From Echria macrotheca (taxonomy: Eukaryota; Ascomycota; Sordariomycetes; Sordariales; Schizotheciaceae), in the NCBI GenBank assembly GCA_030411725.1, contig MU839835.1, forward strand, positions 186,001-250,000: a stretch of DNA of 64,000 nt, written 5' to 3'. A model generated the notes under the pieces. It was given only the letters and a program-made list of their open reading frames with translations. It did no database searches and was not told where the DNA came from. A program made the position numbers and the translations under genes. Positions 41,377 to 52,875 of the stretch are shown piece by piece; positions within the stretch are counted from its first letter, which is position 1, and every line of letters starts with the position of its first letter.

Positions 41377-42805
41377 GGATCTTTTTTGGATGGGCGTTCG
41401 CGGCGTTGAGGATGGGAAGGGAAAAGTCATCCTTATGGATAGGTACTTGCTGTATACCTGGGTCTCAGATGTCAGGGAAGTTTCCGGGTGTTGAACTAGG
41501 CACTTGAGGCTTTGTTTGGAGTGGCAGGCTGTTGCTGTGCGGCTTGCGTGGCCGAACCCCCTATTCTTGTCAACAAAGCATTTGTGGGTCTTCCATCTCT
41601 CGATTTCACGCCACACAGCGGAAGGAGCTTGACCAATGCAGAGACTTGCTCGATCTTTCCAGATTTCTGTGGTGTGACTGAGATGCCCTTCGAAACTGTG
41701 GTCGACAAGCTTCCGACTAAACGGGGGACTACGGGCTCCGCGATGTGTAGCAACATGTCAAACCCAAGTATTCCAACCATCTGCTATTGTGCTTTATAGC
41801 TTTGATGACGTCTTACTACCATTCTGGTGGATGGATCGCTTGAGAAGGGTTGAGACCAAAGATGGGAAGACGAAGAGAAAATATCCAGCATGTGCAAGAA
41901 ACACCGGACGATCTCTGCAAAGAAAGATCTCACACGCAACCTCGACTAATATGGTACAGCCTAAAATAACCGGTTCCTGGCAGTAGATATTGTTAGTGCG
42001 AGCGACAGGGCTTCCACCTTGCTGCATCATGCAATCAACGATATCGGATCAACCCGATAGTCTTGACCCGGTGCCCAGTAAACGGAAAGTCCCCTCTGGA
42101 TCTTACAATAGACATGATCTTCCGCAGAATGATTTAACCTCGCAGATGTCTTGTCCCAGGTTCATATGAGAAGACGACCGGGACGGGCCGCAATGAAGCA
42201 AAAACGGCACGCGTCATCCTCCAGCCCCGGTAGATGGGACGAGAGCAGCGTCATCCTTCTATTTTGTCATGGCCCTTACCGTTCCTGCGTGGAACACGTT
42301 GCCCAAAACTCGCAAGCATCTATCATTAGGACTTTGGCAGCTCGTATCTGCATTGTCGATGCTGGACGAGAGGCCTGGAGATGGGTCCAGGCAAGAGTAT
42401 GTTTGGGACCACTGCCATCAGCTACAAGACCTATAAAGCTGGCCTTCGGCACCATGACCAAGGACATCATGACATGCCAGATCGCCATCAAAATCCAGAG
42501 CTCGAAACGTCGATTGTAAGAGAGCCTGCCCGTGTCGCCTTCAACCGCTTCGTCGTCCGCGAATTGCACCGTCTGCCCGGCGGCCAACTCCGACAAGGGA
42601 GACAAGTTACAGCATATCGATCGGCCGCTCCCTTCTATCCCTCAAAACCAGACGAGACCCATCGGCTAGCATTTGGGATACTATCCGGTCTTCGACATTG
42701 ACCATCGCCAAATTTTCCAGGCAGCTGGGATATCCATCCCACCGAGTGACATAAACACTTCAAGCCGAGTACACACGTTGTATCGTCGCCTTCTTGTCAA
42801 GTAAG
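41377..42805. other. Intergenic, nothing firmly supported
   Basis: A minus-strand frame of 94 codons (41496-41780) has fairly protein-like composition but no motif or splice support. Other frames are weaker. Confidence 0.4.
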
Positions 42806-43979
42806 ATGTCTGACAGCAATATTGTTGCCCTTCGTAGCCATGGCCTGAAAAGGCTGTTGGGTGCACTTAAACGACCCTTCCGAAAATTGGGTATGTTCCG
42901 CCCTGTTGTTTACCCAGTCTTGCATCGGTCAGTGCCACAAACAAGATATGGCAACTAATGACTTTCCCAAACTAGTGAATCGAGCAAAGGGGAAGCAGAG
43001 AGTTGCAGACAACGCAACAGAAGACCCCGACGTCTCGGTGGAGATACCCGTCCAACCAGCGGTATCAGCGCCTCAGCTCGTCGACACGGCCCCTGACGAA
43101 GTCGAAGACGAGATGCCTCGCTTTCTAGACGAAGTCTCTCAACGCCTGGAAGAAGCTGTTCAAGTGGTTGACTTCGCAGACCGTTTGGCTCCACCGGTCC
43201 GAAAGTCACGCGGTCTGTTATTCGATGAATCCCGATCCCCGTCTGAAGAGAGCCTTTCCGCCGACGCCAGGGAAGCCTCGGTAGCCCGGCCTGTCGTGAC
43301 CCTCAAGCTCCCAACACGGGAGTGTGTCGCTTGCACCGAGACGCTTGACATTACGGCATTTGGCAAGCGCCGGTATACCGAGGGTTGCACCCATAAGCCG
43401 TCGACCTGTCTCGCCTGCGTCTCGGCTTGGCTCCGCGCCAAAATGGACGTCACTTTCTGGAAGGATCTAAACTGTCCTGAATGCGAGCAGATACTGGCTG
43501 CCAAAGACATTGAGCATTTTGCGGATTCCGAAACCTGGGAGCGGTACAGAAGGTACATGATGGGGACCCCGTCCAACTGGAAGAAACGGCTTGACCAAGA
43601 GGTCAAAGAGAACGAAGCCAGCGCAGACACGGTTCGCAAGACAACCCGACCGTGCCCGGGGTGTAAGGCGCCGGTCGAGAAAAGGGGAGGATGGTCAGTT
43701 GCTTCCTCCCTTACTCTCTGATGCATTGCTGACCGGCGTCAAGTAGCCTGATGACGTGTAAGGCCGTTCCCCGTCCCAGTACCTGGCCAAGGTCCGAATG
43801 TCAAGTCGGACATGAGACTGACCTCGTTAGGCACCTTGTGCGGGCAAGACTTCTGCTGGGACTGCGCAGTGGCTCCTGCGGCCCTGTCGGCCAATGGCTC
43901 CCTTCGTCGTGGCGATCGCCGGTACCACGCCCCAACTTGTGCATGGAACCATGATTCGGACAGTGATTCGGAATTATGA
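42806..43979 (+). CDS. RBR-like (RING-IBR-RING2) E3 ubiquitin ligase
   Basis: Predicted ubiquitin ligase. Four exons are inferred: 42806-42890, 42976-43693, 43744-43757 and 43831-43979, encoding 321 residues. The start at 42806 gives exon 1 with a good GTATGT donor and an AACTAATGAC...AACTAG acceptor. The next ATG at 42952 would instead retain that intron. RING1 starts near residue 145: CVACTETLDITAF, then GCTHKPSTCLACVSAW and NCPECEQIL. A short, degenerate IBR-like linker contains RPCPGCKAPVEKRGG. RING2 is restored only if a 14-bp micro-exon is used, giving GGCSLMTCTLCGQDFCWDC (C268 onward), where a Cys in RING2 would carry the ubiquitin thioester. The N-terminal 140 residues are disordered and acidic. 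The C-terminus ends in a short acidic tail (DSDSDSEL). The IBR lacks the full set of zinc ligands. Confidence 0.75.
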
Positions 43980-44235
43980 AAAGAATCACTCTGGACACTT
44001 GTCGTGTTGAACCCTCTTGCCGCATTCGAGTTCACAGTCCGGCAACTGCTGTCAGATTCTGCCAATGCGGTGAGAGGCTGGTGCCCCACTTCCATCACAG
44101 CTTAAATTCTCACCTCCCGAAATTTCTTTGCTTTACTTTTTCACCAATATCTCACTTCCAGCAGGGAACGCAACATCGGCGCCCCATGATGCAATTGCAT
44201 CGCCTCCCACTGCGAGGCGCTTGAGGCCATCCGTG

Positions 44236-45099
44236 ATGCGTGTCTTGCTCGTTCGCCACGGCGAAACCGTCGACAACGTGTCGGGCTTGTAGTAAGTCGT
44301 CTGCACCTTGGAAGCTTCCTCGCTAACCGTCTGAAGCGCAGGTGTTCGCGATTCCCCCCTCACGGCCCATGGCGTCCTCCAGGCACGTCGTCTCGGTGCC
44401 TACCTTGCTGCACGGTCGCCGGTGATCGGCCCCGTCACCCACGTCTTCTCGTCCGACTTGCAGCGCGCTGCCAATACTGCGCAGGCTGTCCTGGAAGCCC
44501 AGGCGTCACGCGAATCATCAGCGGCTATTCCCGGGCGGGCCCCAGTGCGTCTAGTCAAGCTGCCTGAACTTCGTGAGAGAGACTTTGGGTCTGCAGAGGG
44601 CAAGCGGTTTGGCACCCCGCACGCGGACGCCGAGACACACGAAAAGATGCGCCTTCGCGCAGATCGTTTCGTCAGGGCACACCTCGGGCCGCTCCTCCAG
44701 AATAGCGTGGCGAGCGACGGGCTGGTGGTGGTCGTGTCTCACGGCATACTGCTTAATTCCCTGTTGAAGGTTCTCCTGACAAGGTTCGCGCCGTCCGAAC
44801 TAGCTAGGTTGGCACCCGGCCCAGGGTCTGGGAGATCGGACTACCTGGCGTCGTGGGGTAATACTGGCTATCTGGAGATGGTTGTTCGCCAGCCTTTCCC
44901 AAGTGGCGCCGCAGCTGGGCCCGAGAGCCGTGACAGGCGTGAACGGGTCAGTCTGGCTGTCGTGCAGGTCAACGCTCTGCATCATCTCGAGGGATTGAAG
45001 AAGACGCGTGGCGGGATTGGCAGCGCTCGCTTCGACAGTCGACAGAGGACGATGGACTCATTCCTTGCTCCGAGGAAACGGAAGGCCGAAGAGACATGA
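44236..45099 (+). CDS. Histidine phosphatase (PGM-like) with PIP-box-like tail
   Basis: Phosphoglycerate mutase-like histidine phosphatase of 272 residues. Exons are 44236-44291 and 44337-45099. The 45-bp intron (GTAAGT, GCTAACC, CTGAAG) is fixed by frame: the nearby CAG acceptor would create a stop, whereas AAG restores SGLYAGVRDSPLT. The RHG signature with catalytic His8 is at residues 7-9 (LVRHGE). The second active-site His lies in VVSHGILLNSLL. Other landmarks are FSSDLQRAANTA and PELRERDFGSAEG. The last 18 residues (255-272) are QRTMDSFLAPRKRKAEET. This matches a PCNA-interacting PIP box (Q-x-x-M-x-x-F-L) directly followed by a basic nuclear-localisation-like cluster. The tail suggests a nuclear role with the replication clamp, which is inference. 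The gene starts 256 bp after the RBR gene, same strand. Confidence 0.88.
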
Positions 45100-45902
45100 G
45101 GTATGTGGATCTTTTGGTTACCCCTGGTTTTATGATGAGAGACACAATTCACAGACCTGTACCGAAACACAATGTGGAAAAACATGTCCAACCGCTATCT
45201 GAGAACCATTTCTAAATCCCCTTGGTTGCACTTCTTTGCAGATCCAAGCTAATGAAACACAGACAGTCTCCAAGCGTAGCGGACAGTTCAGGTTCTGGGG
45301 GTGGGTGACCGCCCTCTGACGGCGGTCTTGAACAAGGCCCGGGATATGCATGATGTCGCTGTCTCAGTCTCGTCGCTTTCAGGCAAACGGACGAGGTTCA
45401 TACATGTACTTGGATGGATCTGGCTCAGGCAACTGACCAGGTGAACTAGACAACACATAATTAATACATGCCTTCGCCGAGCTCGCTTTCCCACATTGAC
45501 CACGCTCCAAGGTGGCTGTCATTGGATTGGCTCTGTATCAACGTCCCTGTCGTGTATTTTGAAGAAACAGCCATCGGCTTATGCGAATGTCGTGTGTGGC
45601 TGTAGACCAGAAACCAGGGTGTAGCTCATAAGGAAGCAGTTGTAAAGCATGGCTCGAATCCGCGAATTCGTATGATGTTGGTGGCCTGAATCTTCTATCA
45701 ACCGAAGCGTTGGGGTTCGGTCACGGTGACGCCAGAGCCCAGAGGTTGTGAGCATCTCCTACATCCCGTGGATTCAGATGCCTCAGTTGTAACGTTCAAA
45801 TGCCATCATCAGCTCTACCTAAACCCCAGCGAACCCTTGAACAAATCCCAGTACTTTTAGATACCGATGGACACCTAGCATGTGATTATATCGCCACCTC
45901 GT
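45100..45902. other. Convergent 3' intergenic region
   Basis: Between the phosphatase (plus) and the ATL gene (minus). No supported frame. A tRNA-like B-box match at about 45648-45660 is isolated. Confidence 0.5.
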
Positions 45903-46478
45903 CTATTCATCCTCATCCTCGTCATCCTCATCATCATCATCCTCATCATCATCCGGCTCCACGCCCATCGCGGCATCCGACGGCAACACGCGCGGAAACC
46001 ATCCAAACTCGACCAGGTCGACCATCAGCTCGCCCAGCGGGCCGGTCGTGACTGTTACCCCCTCGGCCTCGAGCGCGGCCGCTTGGTTTCGGGAGCCAGC
46101 TGGGTATGACCTTTTTGTTGATCTCGGTGTGAGCAAGAGAGGTGGTTGGGGGGGGGGATTGGGGGGGGGGGAGACAAGAAATACCGAGGTGAGATTATCC
46201 CCTTGGCGGAGATGACGCGCTGCCAGGGCACGTTGGTGTGGTTGTAGGGGAGGGATGGGTCGGTGGGTAGGTGTTTTAGGGAGGTTCCTACTTGGCGGGG
46301 ACGTTGGGCTGTACGGGTTTATGTTAGAGTGGTATGAGGGAGGGGGGGGGAGGGCGTACGTACGGGTGCCGATTAGTTTGGCGATGTGGGCGTACGAGGT
46401 TACCCTCCCTGGGGGGATTTGTTGGACGGCTGTGTAGACTGCTGTGAAGAAGGCTTGGGCTTCTTCTGTGCGAGGCAT
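45903..46478 (-). CDS. Alkyltransferase-like (ATL) DNA damage protein
   Basis: Homologue of the C-terminal domain of O6-methylguanine methyltransferase in which the reactive Cys is replaced by Trp, the hallmark of ATL proteins. These bind O6-alkylguanine and hand it to nucleotide excision repair rather than removing the alkyl group. Three exons are inferred on the minus strand, 46478-46364, 46308-46185 and 46110-45903, encoding 148 residues. Motifs: FFTAVYTAVQQIPPGRVTSY with YAHIAKLIG, then PRQVGTSLKHLP, the active-site replacement NVPWQRVISAKGIISPR (Trp67), and SRNQAAALEAEGV. The introns are pyrimidine-rich (poly-C/T on this strand). The C-terminus carries an unusual acidic tail of about 18 Asp/Glu residues, encoded by a CAT/CTC-type repeat on the plus strand. 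S. pombe Atl1 is the characterised relative. Confidence 0.88.
   Translation of the reverse strand: MPRTEEAQAFFTAVYTAVQQIPPGRVTSYAHIAKLIGTRTYALPPPPSYHSNINPYSPTSPPSRNLPKTPTHRPIPPLQPHQRALAARHLRQGDNLTSVFLVSPPPNPPPQPPLLLTPRSTKRSYPAGSRNQAAALEAEGVTVTTGPLGELMVDLVEFGWFPRVLPSDAAMGVEPDDDEDDDDEDDEDEDE
46148..46172 (-). repeat. Two runs of about ten C (plus-strand G) in an ATL intron
   Basis: Plus strand reads GGGGGGGGGG-ATT-GGGGGGGGGG. On the coding minus strand these form the polypyrimidine region of intron 2. The G strand could fold as a quadruplex. Confidence 0.7.
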
Positions 46479-49400
46479 TTTTTTTTGGTTGTTTGTTGAT
46501 GACCCAGTTGGGTGGTGAGGGTGTATAGCTGAGGCTGGGTTGGTGGTGAAGTTGGCTGGATGAGGTCGGGTGTGGTGGTGATGAGCGGTGAGTTGAGAAG
46601 TGTGAAGTTGGAGAGATGGTGGGGAAGATGGCGGTCAGGGACAAAGGGCGTGGATTTGACATGTTGACTGAGGTGGCGAGGATTACACTTGCAACGGTGG
46701 ATATGCAGCTGGCGGTCTGATTTCTTCGCGTTAGCAAACCAGGGTTTCCGGGCTGAGGGAGATGTCAATATTGACAATAGGGGTGGTGCGGTGGGTGGAG
46801 TGTGTGTGGTGATGCGGCCTGGATGTGGCAGTCACCACAGATTCATCCGGATCGGCCGACTTCAACTGCGCGCTGGAATATATTATGAGGCCATGAGGCG
46901 AAGTGATACTGTCTGCATGACCGGTCTGGTTGCCGGTGGTCTTGCGATGAGTTGTGCCATGAGAACGGTGATGCCTAGTAGATCGGGCTTTCAATGAACA
47001 ACAGCTCACGGTCAAACGCCGAGTCACCTTTGCAACACCTCCACTTCTACTGATCTATATCGTACAGCTTGAAGTCTTTATATATTTGCGCTTCAACCTG
47101 TCGTTGAACTTCTCTGTTCAACACGAGGCCGGAGACGAAGATTGAGATGCGCCGGGCGCTGTGAGAGACTCGAGGGTCAACATCACACAACCTCCCCAGC
47201 CAACTTGCAGAGAGTCAACGAAGAGCGTTCTAGGCGATAGATAGCCCGAAGGCCTTTTTCACCCATCAAGCATCCTAGACGTGCCTTCATACTCAGCTGA
47301 GCCAATTAGTCCCTCGTTCTTTTTCTTCACCAGACTTTGATGATCTCGAAACCGCGTCGTCATCTCAGTTCAGGATCTGATCTCTTAGACATCAAGAACA
47401 GGTACTCTTTCTCGAATACGAGCCTCTGATATCGTAGAATCCAGATAGAAACATGTCCGCAAAATACTAGCCTGAGAATTTTCATGTCTTCCGAGGATGC
47501 TGATGATTCCGACATCGAAGCCTTTACCCACGAGCAATCGCTGGAACCACAGCGCCCACCAACATCAACTCCCAATCTGAATGACCGCCCACATCAACAC
47601 AAAAACTTCAAATCTGAATAACTAACTTCAGTCTCATATGTTCTCTTTGATATCCCTTCTACATACATTTGCTTCATGTGAGGTCAACTTATGAACTTAT
47701 CCATCCACACCACACCCACCCGTTCGGACACAGACACACACCATCTCGCTGCACACCCTTCCACATGCAAACGGCAATCTCCTTAATTTTTACCAAAACC
47801 GCACGAGTAAGAAACTAAGTAGCACAGCCATAGACACTAGTACATGCATATGGCAATCTTCATCTTCGTTCCCGTGAAGATCTATCCGAGCTCCCACATC
47901 AATAAATACTACTACTCATACGATCATCGCCCATATGGGCGTATTGGTTCAGCCTCGCGCAGCTCGGATATTGACCATTGATCACATGGTCTGGTTTTGG
48001 GCAGGTTGGGTGTAGCTGCCCCTATTTCCTACCGCAGTATTTTCTGAATTCTGTGGTGGGAGTTCGGGTGAGTTGTCTGTCTGTCTGGATGGACATCTCG
48101 GATTCACGGTATCAATTCGTGAGGTTGCCAGCCACGTCTCGTCTTGTCGGTAACTCGGTCGGGTGATCAACTTGCTGCGCTGTCAGGGAGCAAGCCACTA
48201 GTGTACCAGACAAGTCAGCCATTGATGATTCGTTCGGCATGGAGAATGTCGCCCAGCCAGCTGTCAACCATGATCCAGAAGTCAACCCGTCAACGAATCC
48301 CGCGGATGAAGCGAACAGGCATCCGAACCGGTCAACTAGAACCCGCTTGCCCACTCCCACAAAAGAGCAGAGACGGAAAGGAAGAAAGGTCCTTCCCGAA
48401 GTCTTAGTGACGATCGTCGGCGTCCCGACCGCGCCACATCCACACCCGGGTCTGGTTCACTCCCGCCCCCTTTTTCTTCCTTCCTTCGGCACCCGGTTCG
48501 GCGGTAACATACCCCTACGACCAGAACACACCGAGTTCACCGAGCCATCTAGCAGCCCAGTGACAGTCTCGGGAGCGCATTGACAGCCAGTCCCTACCTG
48601 CTCAACGTCCCAGGCTTCCATACCTTCACATCCATCCCTGTCCCCTGCCTTTGTTAGCATCGGTCCTGTAAGTAGGGTATGCTGATACTACCGGTGTATC
48701 CTCGTTCTCCCCCCCTCCTTGACGAGGTATAACAAACGTCCCGAAATAATAAGTGGCAGGGTAGGGTCTTCGTCTTCCCATCCTCATCGAATACCGGGAT
48801 CTCTTCCCCGCATTGACTTTCTTTCTCTGAAGTGAGAACCCCTCCCCCACACCTTGCTTCACCGTCACCAATATCGCCAACGATATAATATAGCCAAGGG
48901 ATCATGGCGATATACTCTTGAGTCTAGCATCCCACGCCACCAAGGACGAGAAAGAGCTGAGACCACGCCGAGCTTATTTTCCACCACGGGCTCCAACCCC
49001 CAACTTTCCTTCCTTCTTCAACCTGGCGCACAGACAGCAACGAAGATCACACCACACGCCGTAACCACCGTCGAGTGCGACGCTGAGGAGGGGCCTCTCG
49101 TCGGTCTGCGCTTCTTTATACGAAGGTAGGTTGATTACGATAAAAAGAAATGTTGTCAAGCCATCGGGACGTCATTCAGATAGGTACTTACGTGGTCAAT
49201 CGGTCCTTACCCAACCTCGATCCTGTCCCTTTCCGTGTTTCTCCAGATCCCGAGTGGCTTGACAAGAATCCACGGGCGTCGCTCCAGAAAGACTCGGCCT
49301 CGAACCGAATTGGCCGCCCTGTCGGCATCGGGATGGAATCCGCCTCGTCGGCCTACCCGGTCCGAACCATCACATCAATAGTTCTAGTCGTCGCTGTTGG

Positions 49401-51405
49401 TGTCGACTTGAACCAGCCCAAGCCGAAGCCGAAGCCAAGCCACCTTTGGTGCGCGCACAAAACCTAGGTATCGTGGTATCCATATACGGTTTATATGAAT
49501 GCATGAAAGTCAAGTCGGGCGATCATCAACATCAAGAAGGAATCCCGCAACCGGACCAGCCGCCGCGCCGCCGAGAATGCTCCGGTGCGCTGTGCTGTGT
49601 GCTGTGCTGCACTGTGTTGCCGCCGCCACGCCGCTCAGATCATCACCCCTCCATCTACCCCTCCTTCCCAAGCCCATCGCTCGAGCACCAGCGTAGCAGA
49701 AAGAGGACTACTTACTTCAATAGTGTAAACCCCCAATATTGGTGGTGTGTGTATGTGTGTACGCAATCATTTCGCTGTCCACTCACGTCAAAAGAAAAAC
49801 CAGCTCCTCAAACCGAAGCAACTCAAAACTCGGCCAGAGGGTTGTCAAAAGCAAACCGGAAGGGGTTGTGTGTGACAAACACCACACCAACATTTGGGAC
49901 GAGCAGCTTCTGAGTAGGTAGAATTCATGAAACCCAAAAGAATTGAACTTCTCCTTTCATTCTGGTACCGACCGTCCCGAACCGAACCGAACCGAAACCT
50001 CGCCGCCGCCGCCATCCAAGGGCACGCAGCAAACGTGTTTCTGATTTCTGGCTTGCCAGTTTGCTTTTCCATGTATAGAAACAAAAACCCCCCAAATTTT
50101 TCTAGGGTTTCCAACAATGATCCTCAGATCACCAGTGTGATCACCACAGCTCCGCCCTGGTAGCAGGTTCCGTAGAGTACAGTGGCGGTCACAAATTCTC
50201 GGTTCATATGGAAATCGCGAAATCCGCATGATCACCAACCCACCCTTGGTTCGGCTCTTCATTCTTTCTTCTACACTATCTAGACATAACCTAGTCCCGG
50301 GTTCTGCATGTCCCGGTATTGTTAACAGGGTGGGCATGTGGTGGTGGTGTGTGCGCAAAGATCCCACCAAGAAAAAGGGGGGCGTGAGTTAAGAAGAAGA
50401 AAAAACATGAGACGCGCTTGGTCTGATGTCCCCTAGATCCCCTATCGCCTTGGTTTTTCGTTTCCTTCGCTGTGCTGCTGTCACTTTTGGCATTCTCTTG
50501 AAAAGGAAAACCGCAGATAAAAAAAAGCATCAGTGGGATAGGGAGGAGTGTTGTTGGTTCCAGCCAGTTGATGAGGTTCACTTTTTGCAAGGGATGTCCT
50601 TGTTCGTTGACCGAGCCGCATCGCATCGCATCGCATGGGGCATCGTATCGATGACGACGATGGGCATTGACGACGACGACGACGACGACGAACAATGGGG
50701 CAAACAGACTCATCCATCATCATTGGTGATACAAGAAAAATTCCCAACAGCTAAAGAGCACCTTAGTACTGTGGTACACAGGGATGCTTCTGGAATGTTA
50801 TCCCGCCGTCCGACAAACCCAACAACACAACTTGAATTGGGTTGCCCGTCCGTCCGTGTAATCGGAACCACACCAAACACGAACTGAATCTCGAGATAAA
50901 AAAAAGACTTGGGACCAACAACAGCAACTCCCTTCAGCCAGTTTACTTTTCTGCCCTCGAGACAAATGACGATCATGACAAACAAAACAGCGGCGACCGA
51001 GACGCCGAGGACAGCAACAACAAGAGAACAAGCAAACGTCGGGTTAGCAATCCATTCCGGGTCCCGGAGACGAAGGCACCGCGGCCACCGGGACCAAAAG
51101 TCTCCACAGCTCCGGGGCCAGAGTCACATCGTCCGTCTTGCTGCGCTACGGCCGGCTGAGGTGGCTCGGCATCCCGGAGATAGCACTACGCTCTGGGAAG
51201 GTAATAGTTCTAATACTTCCAAGACGTCGAAATAAGGACAAGCTAAGGTATCGCTCGCTTGCATCGCTCGGTATTTATTAGGCGAGAGATCCTCCAGAGA
51301 GGTTCTGGTGACTATATAGTTGAGAAGTTGGTCATGCAGACTAGACTCTAGTCCAGATGCTCGTAGATATTTTCCTCGGTGACAAACCACAAGAGAGACA
51401 AAAAA
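46479..51405. other. 4.9-kb gap without a supported gene
   Basis: All frames are under about 155 codons, overlap on both strands and have low-complexity composition. Simple repeats are frequent: CCGAA repeats near 49978-49997, GCATC repeats near 50617-50637, a (GAC/GACGAC)n run at about 50670-50692, and AAGCCG repeats near 49421. It could hold a long non-coding transcript or an extended promoter for the secreted EEP-lectin gene. No direct evidence was seen. Confidence 0.45.
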
Positions 51406-52875
51406 ATGAAACCCACCATCTTCGTCGCGCTCGCGCTCGCGACCATTCTCCAGAAAGTAGAAGCCTCCAGCTCCAGCGGCGGCAGCTTCACCATCCTCTC
51501 CATGAACGTCGCCGGTCTCCCCGCCTTCCTCAACCCCAACGACGTCCCCGGCGACAAGACGACCAACGCAGAGACCATCGGTTCCCGGTTCGCCCGGTAC
51601 GGCTACGATGTGATCCACGTCCAAGAAGTATGAACAGAAAATGTACCCGGAAAAAAAAAGGGGGGTGGGCTGCCAGCTAATATTTCTAACCCAAAACAGG
51701 ATTTCAACTACCACACCCACATCTACGCATCCGACAACCACCCTTACCGGACCGCCACCTCGGGAGGCGTCCCGTTCGGCTCCGGCCTCAACACGCTCTC
51801 CAACCTGCCGTGGCTCGACTTCCGACGCGTCAAGTGGTCCACCTGCTCCGATGCGTCCTCGGCCGACTGTCTCACGCCCAAGGGCTTCACCTTTATGCGC
51901 CTCGCCATCTCTTCTTCTTCTTCTTCTCCTCCCCCCAACCTCGACAATACGACAACAACAACAGCCGTCTATGCCGACTTTTACAACCTGCACGCCGACG
52001 CCGGCTCCGAGCCAGCCGACCTAGCCGCCCGCCAGGCCAACATCAACCAGGTGGCCGACTACATCGCCACCTGGAGCAAGGGCAACGCCGTCCTGGTATT
52101 CGGCGACACGAACAGCCGCTACAGTCGCACCGCCGACACCGCCGTGCGGTCCCTGCTGGCGAGCGAGAACCCGAACCCGAATGGACCGTCCCTCAAAGAC
52201 CCCTGGGTCGAGCTCCAACGTAACGGTGTCGTCCCTTCCACCGAAACCCTCTGCTCGAACCCGAGCACGACGGACTACTGCGAGACGGTCGACAAGGTCT
52301 ACTACCGCTCCAGCCCCCTGGTGTCGCTCCAGGCCGAGCATTTCACATACGCCAGCAACCTCTTCCTCCAAGCCGACGGCAGCAGCGTGCTCTCGGATCA
52401 CAATCCGGTCCTGGTCAACTTTACCTGGTCGCCCGGGTCTCTGCAGCAGAGCAGGCTCTGGGGCGGCCCGCACGGTGCTTGGTTCAGCGACGTCCCGACG
52501 CTGGCTGGTCTACTAAAAAAGCCGAAGCCGTCCGTCCTGACGTTTCGGGGCGCATCCCGACTGGACAGCGTAGGTCTGAGTCTGGCCGACGGTACACGTC
52601 TCGTCCACGGCGGCAGCGGCGGGAGCCCTGTGTCGCTGACCCTCGGGGAGTCGGAATACTGGCTCGATGCGGAGCTGTGTCAGGGACAAAAGGACAGCAG
52701 GACAAGAATCTTTTACATCCGGGCCGTCACCTCCGCCGGCCGGACGGTCCAGGCCGGCGCAGCCACCAAGGACTGTGTGTTACTGTCGGCGCCAGAGGGC
52801 TGGCACATCGTAGGCTTCCTCGGACAAGACGGGGACGAGGTCGACCAGCTCGGCTTTGTCTTTGCGCCTCGGTAG
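51406..52875 (+). CDS. Secreted endonuclease/exonuclease/phosphatase with jacalin-like lectin
   Basis: Extracellular two-domain protein of 465 residues. Exons are 51406-51627 and 51700-52875, and the 72-bp intron has GTATGA, a TCTAAC branch and AAACAG. Choosing the Met at 51406 gives a clean signal peptide (MKPTIFVALALATILQKVEA). The upstream in-frame Met at 51379 would place charged residues before it. The DNase I/sphingomyelinase-type fold shows ILSMNVAGLP (metal-site Asn), VIHVQE (catalytic Glu at about 74, at the exon edge), YNLHADAG (His), VFGDTNSRY (Asp/Asn) and SDHNPV (Asp-His pair). From about residue 310 a jacalin-like beta-prism lectin follows: GGPHGAWFSD, LTFRGASRLDSVGLSLADG, HGGSGGSPVSLTLGESEYW and LGFVFAPR. 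Substrate may be nucleic acid or sphingomyelin-like lipid, with the lectin targeting glycans. Confidence 0.88.

Noticed and set aside
41496..41780. 94-codon minus-strand frame with fairly protein-like composition.
   Set aside because: Single short frame without motif, repeat or promoter support. Kept only as a note.
45610..45662. TAGCTCATAAGG followed by GGCTCGAATCCGC looks like tRNA A and B boxes.
   Set aside because: No acceptor or anticodon stem pairing. An isolated chance match.
51124..51993. 289-codon minus-strand frame.
   Set aside because: Overlaps both exons and the intron of the EEP-lectin gene antisense. Arg/Gly-rich, no motif.
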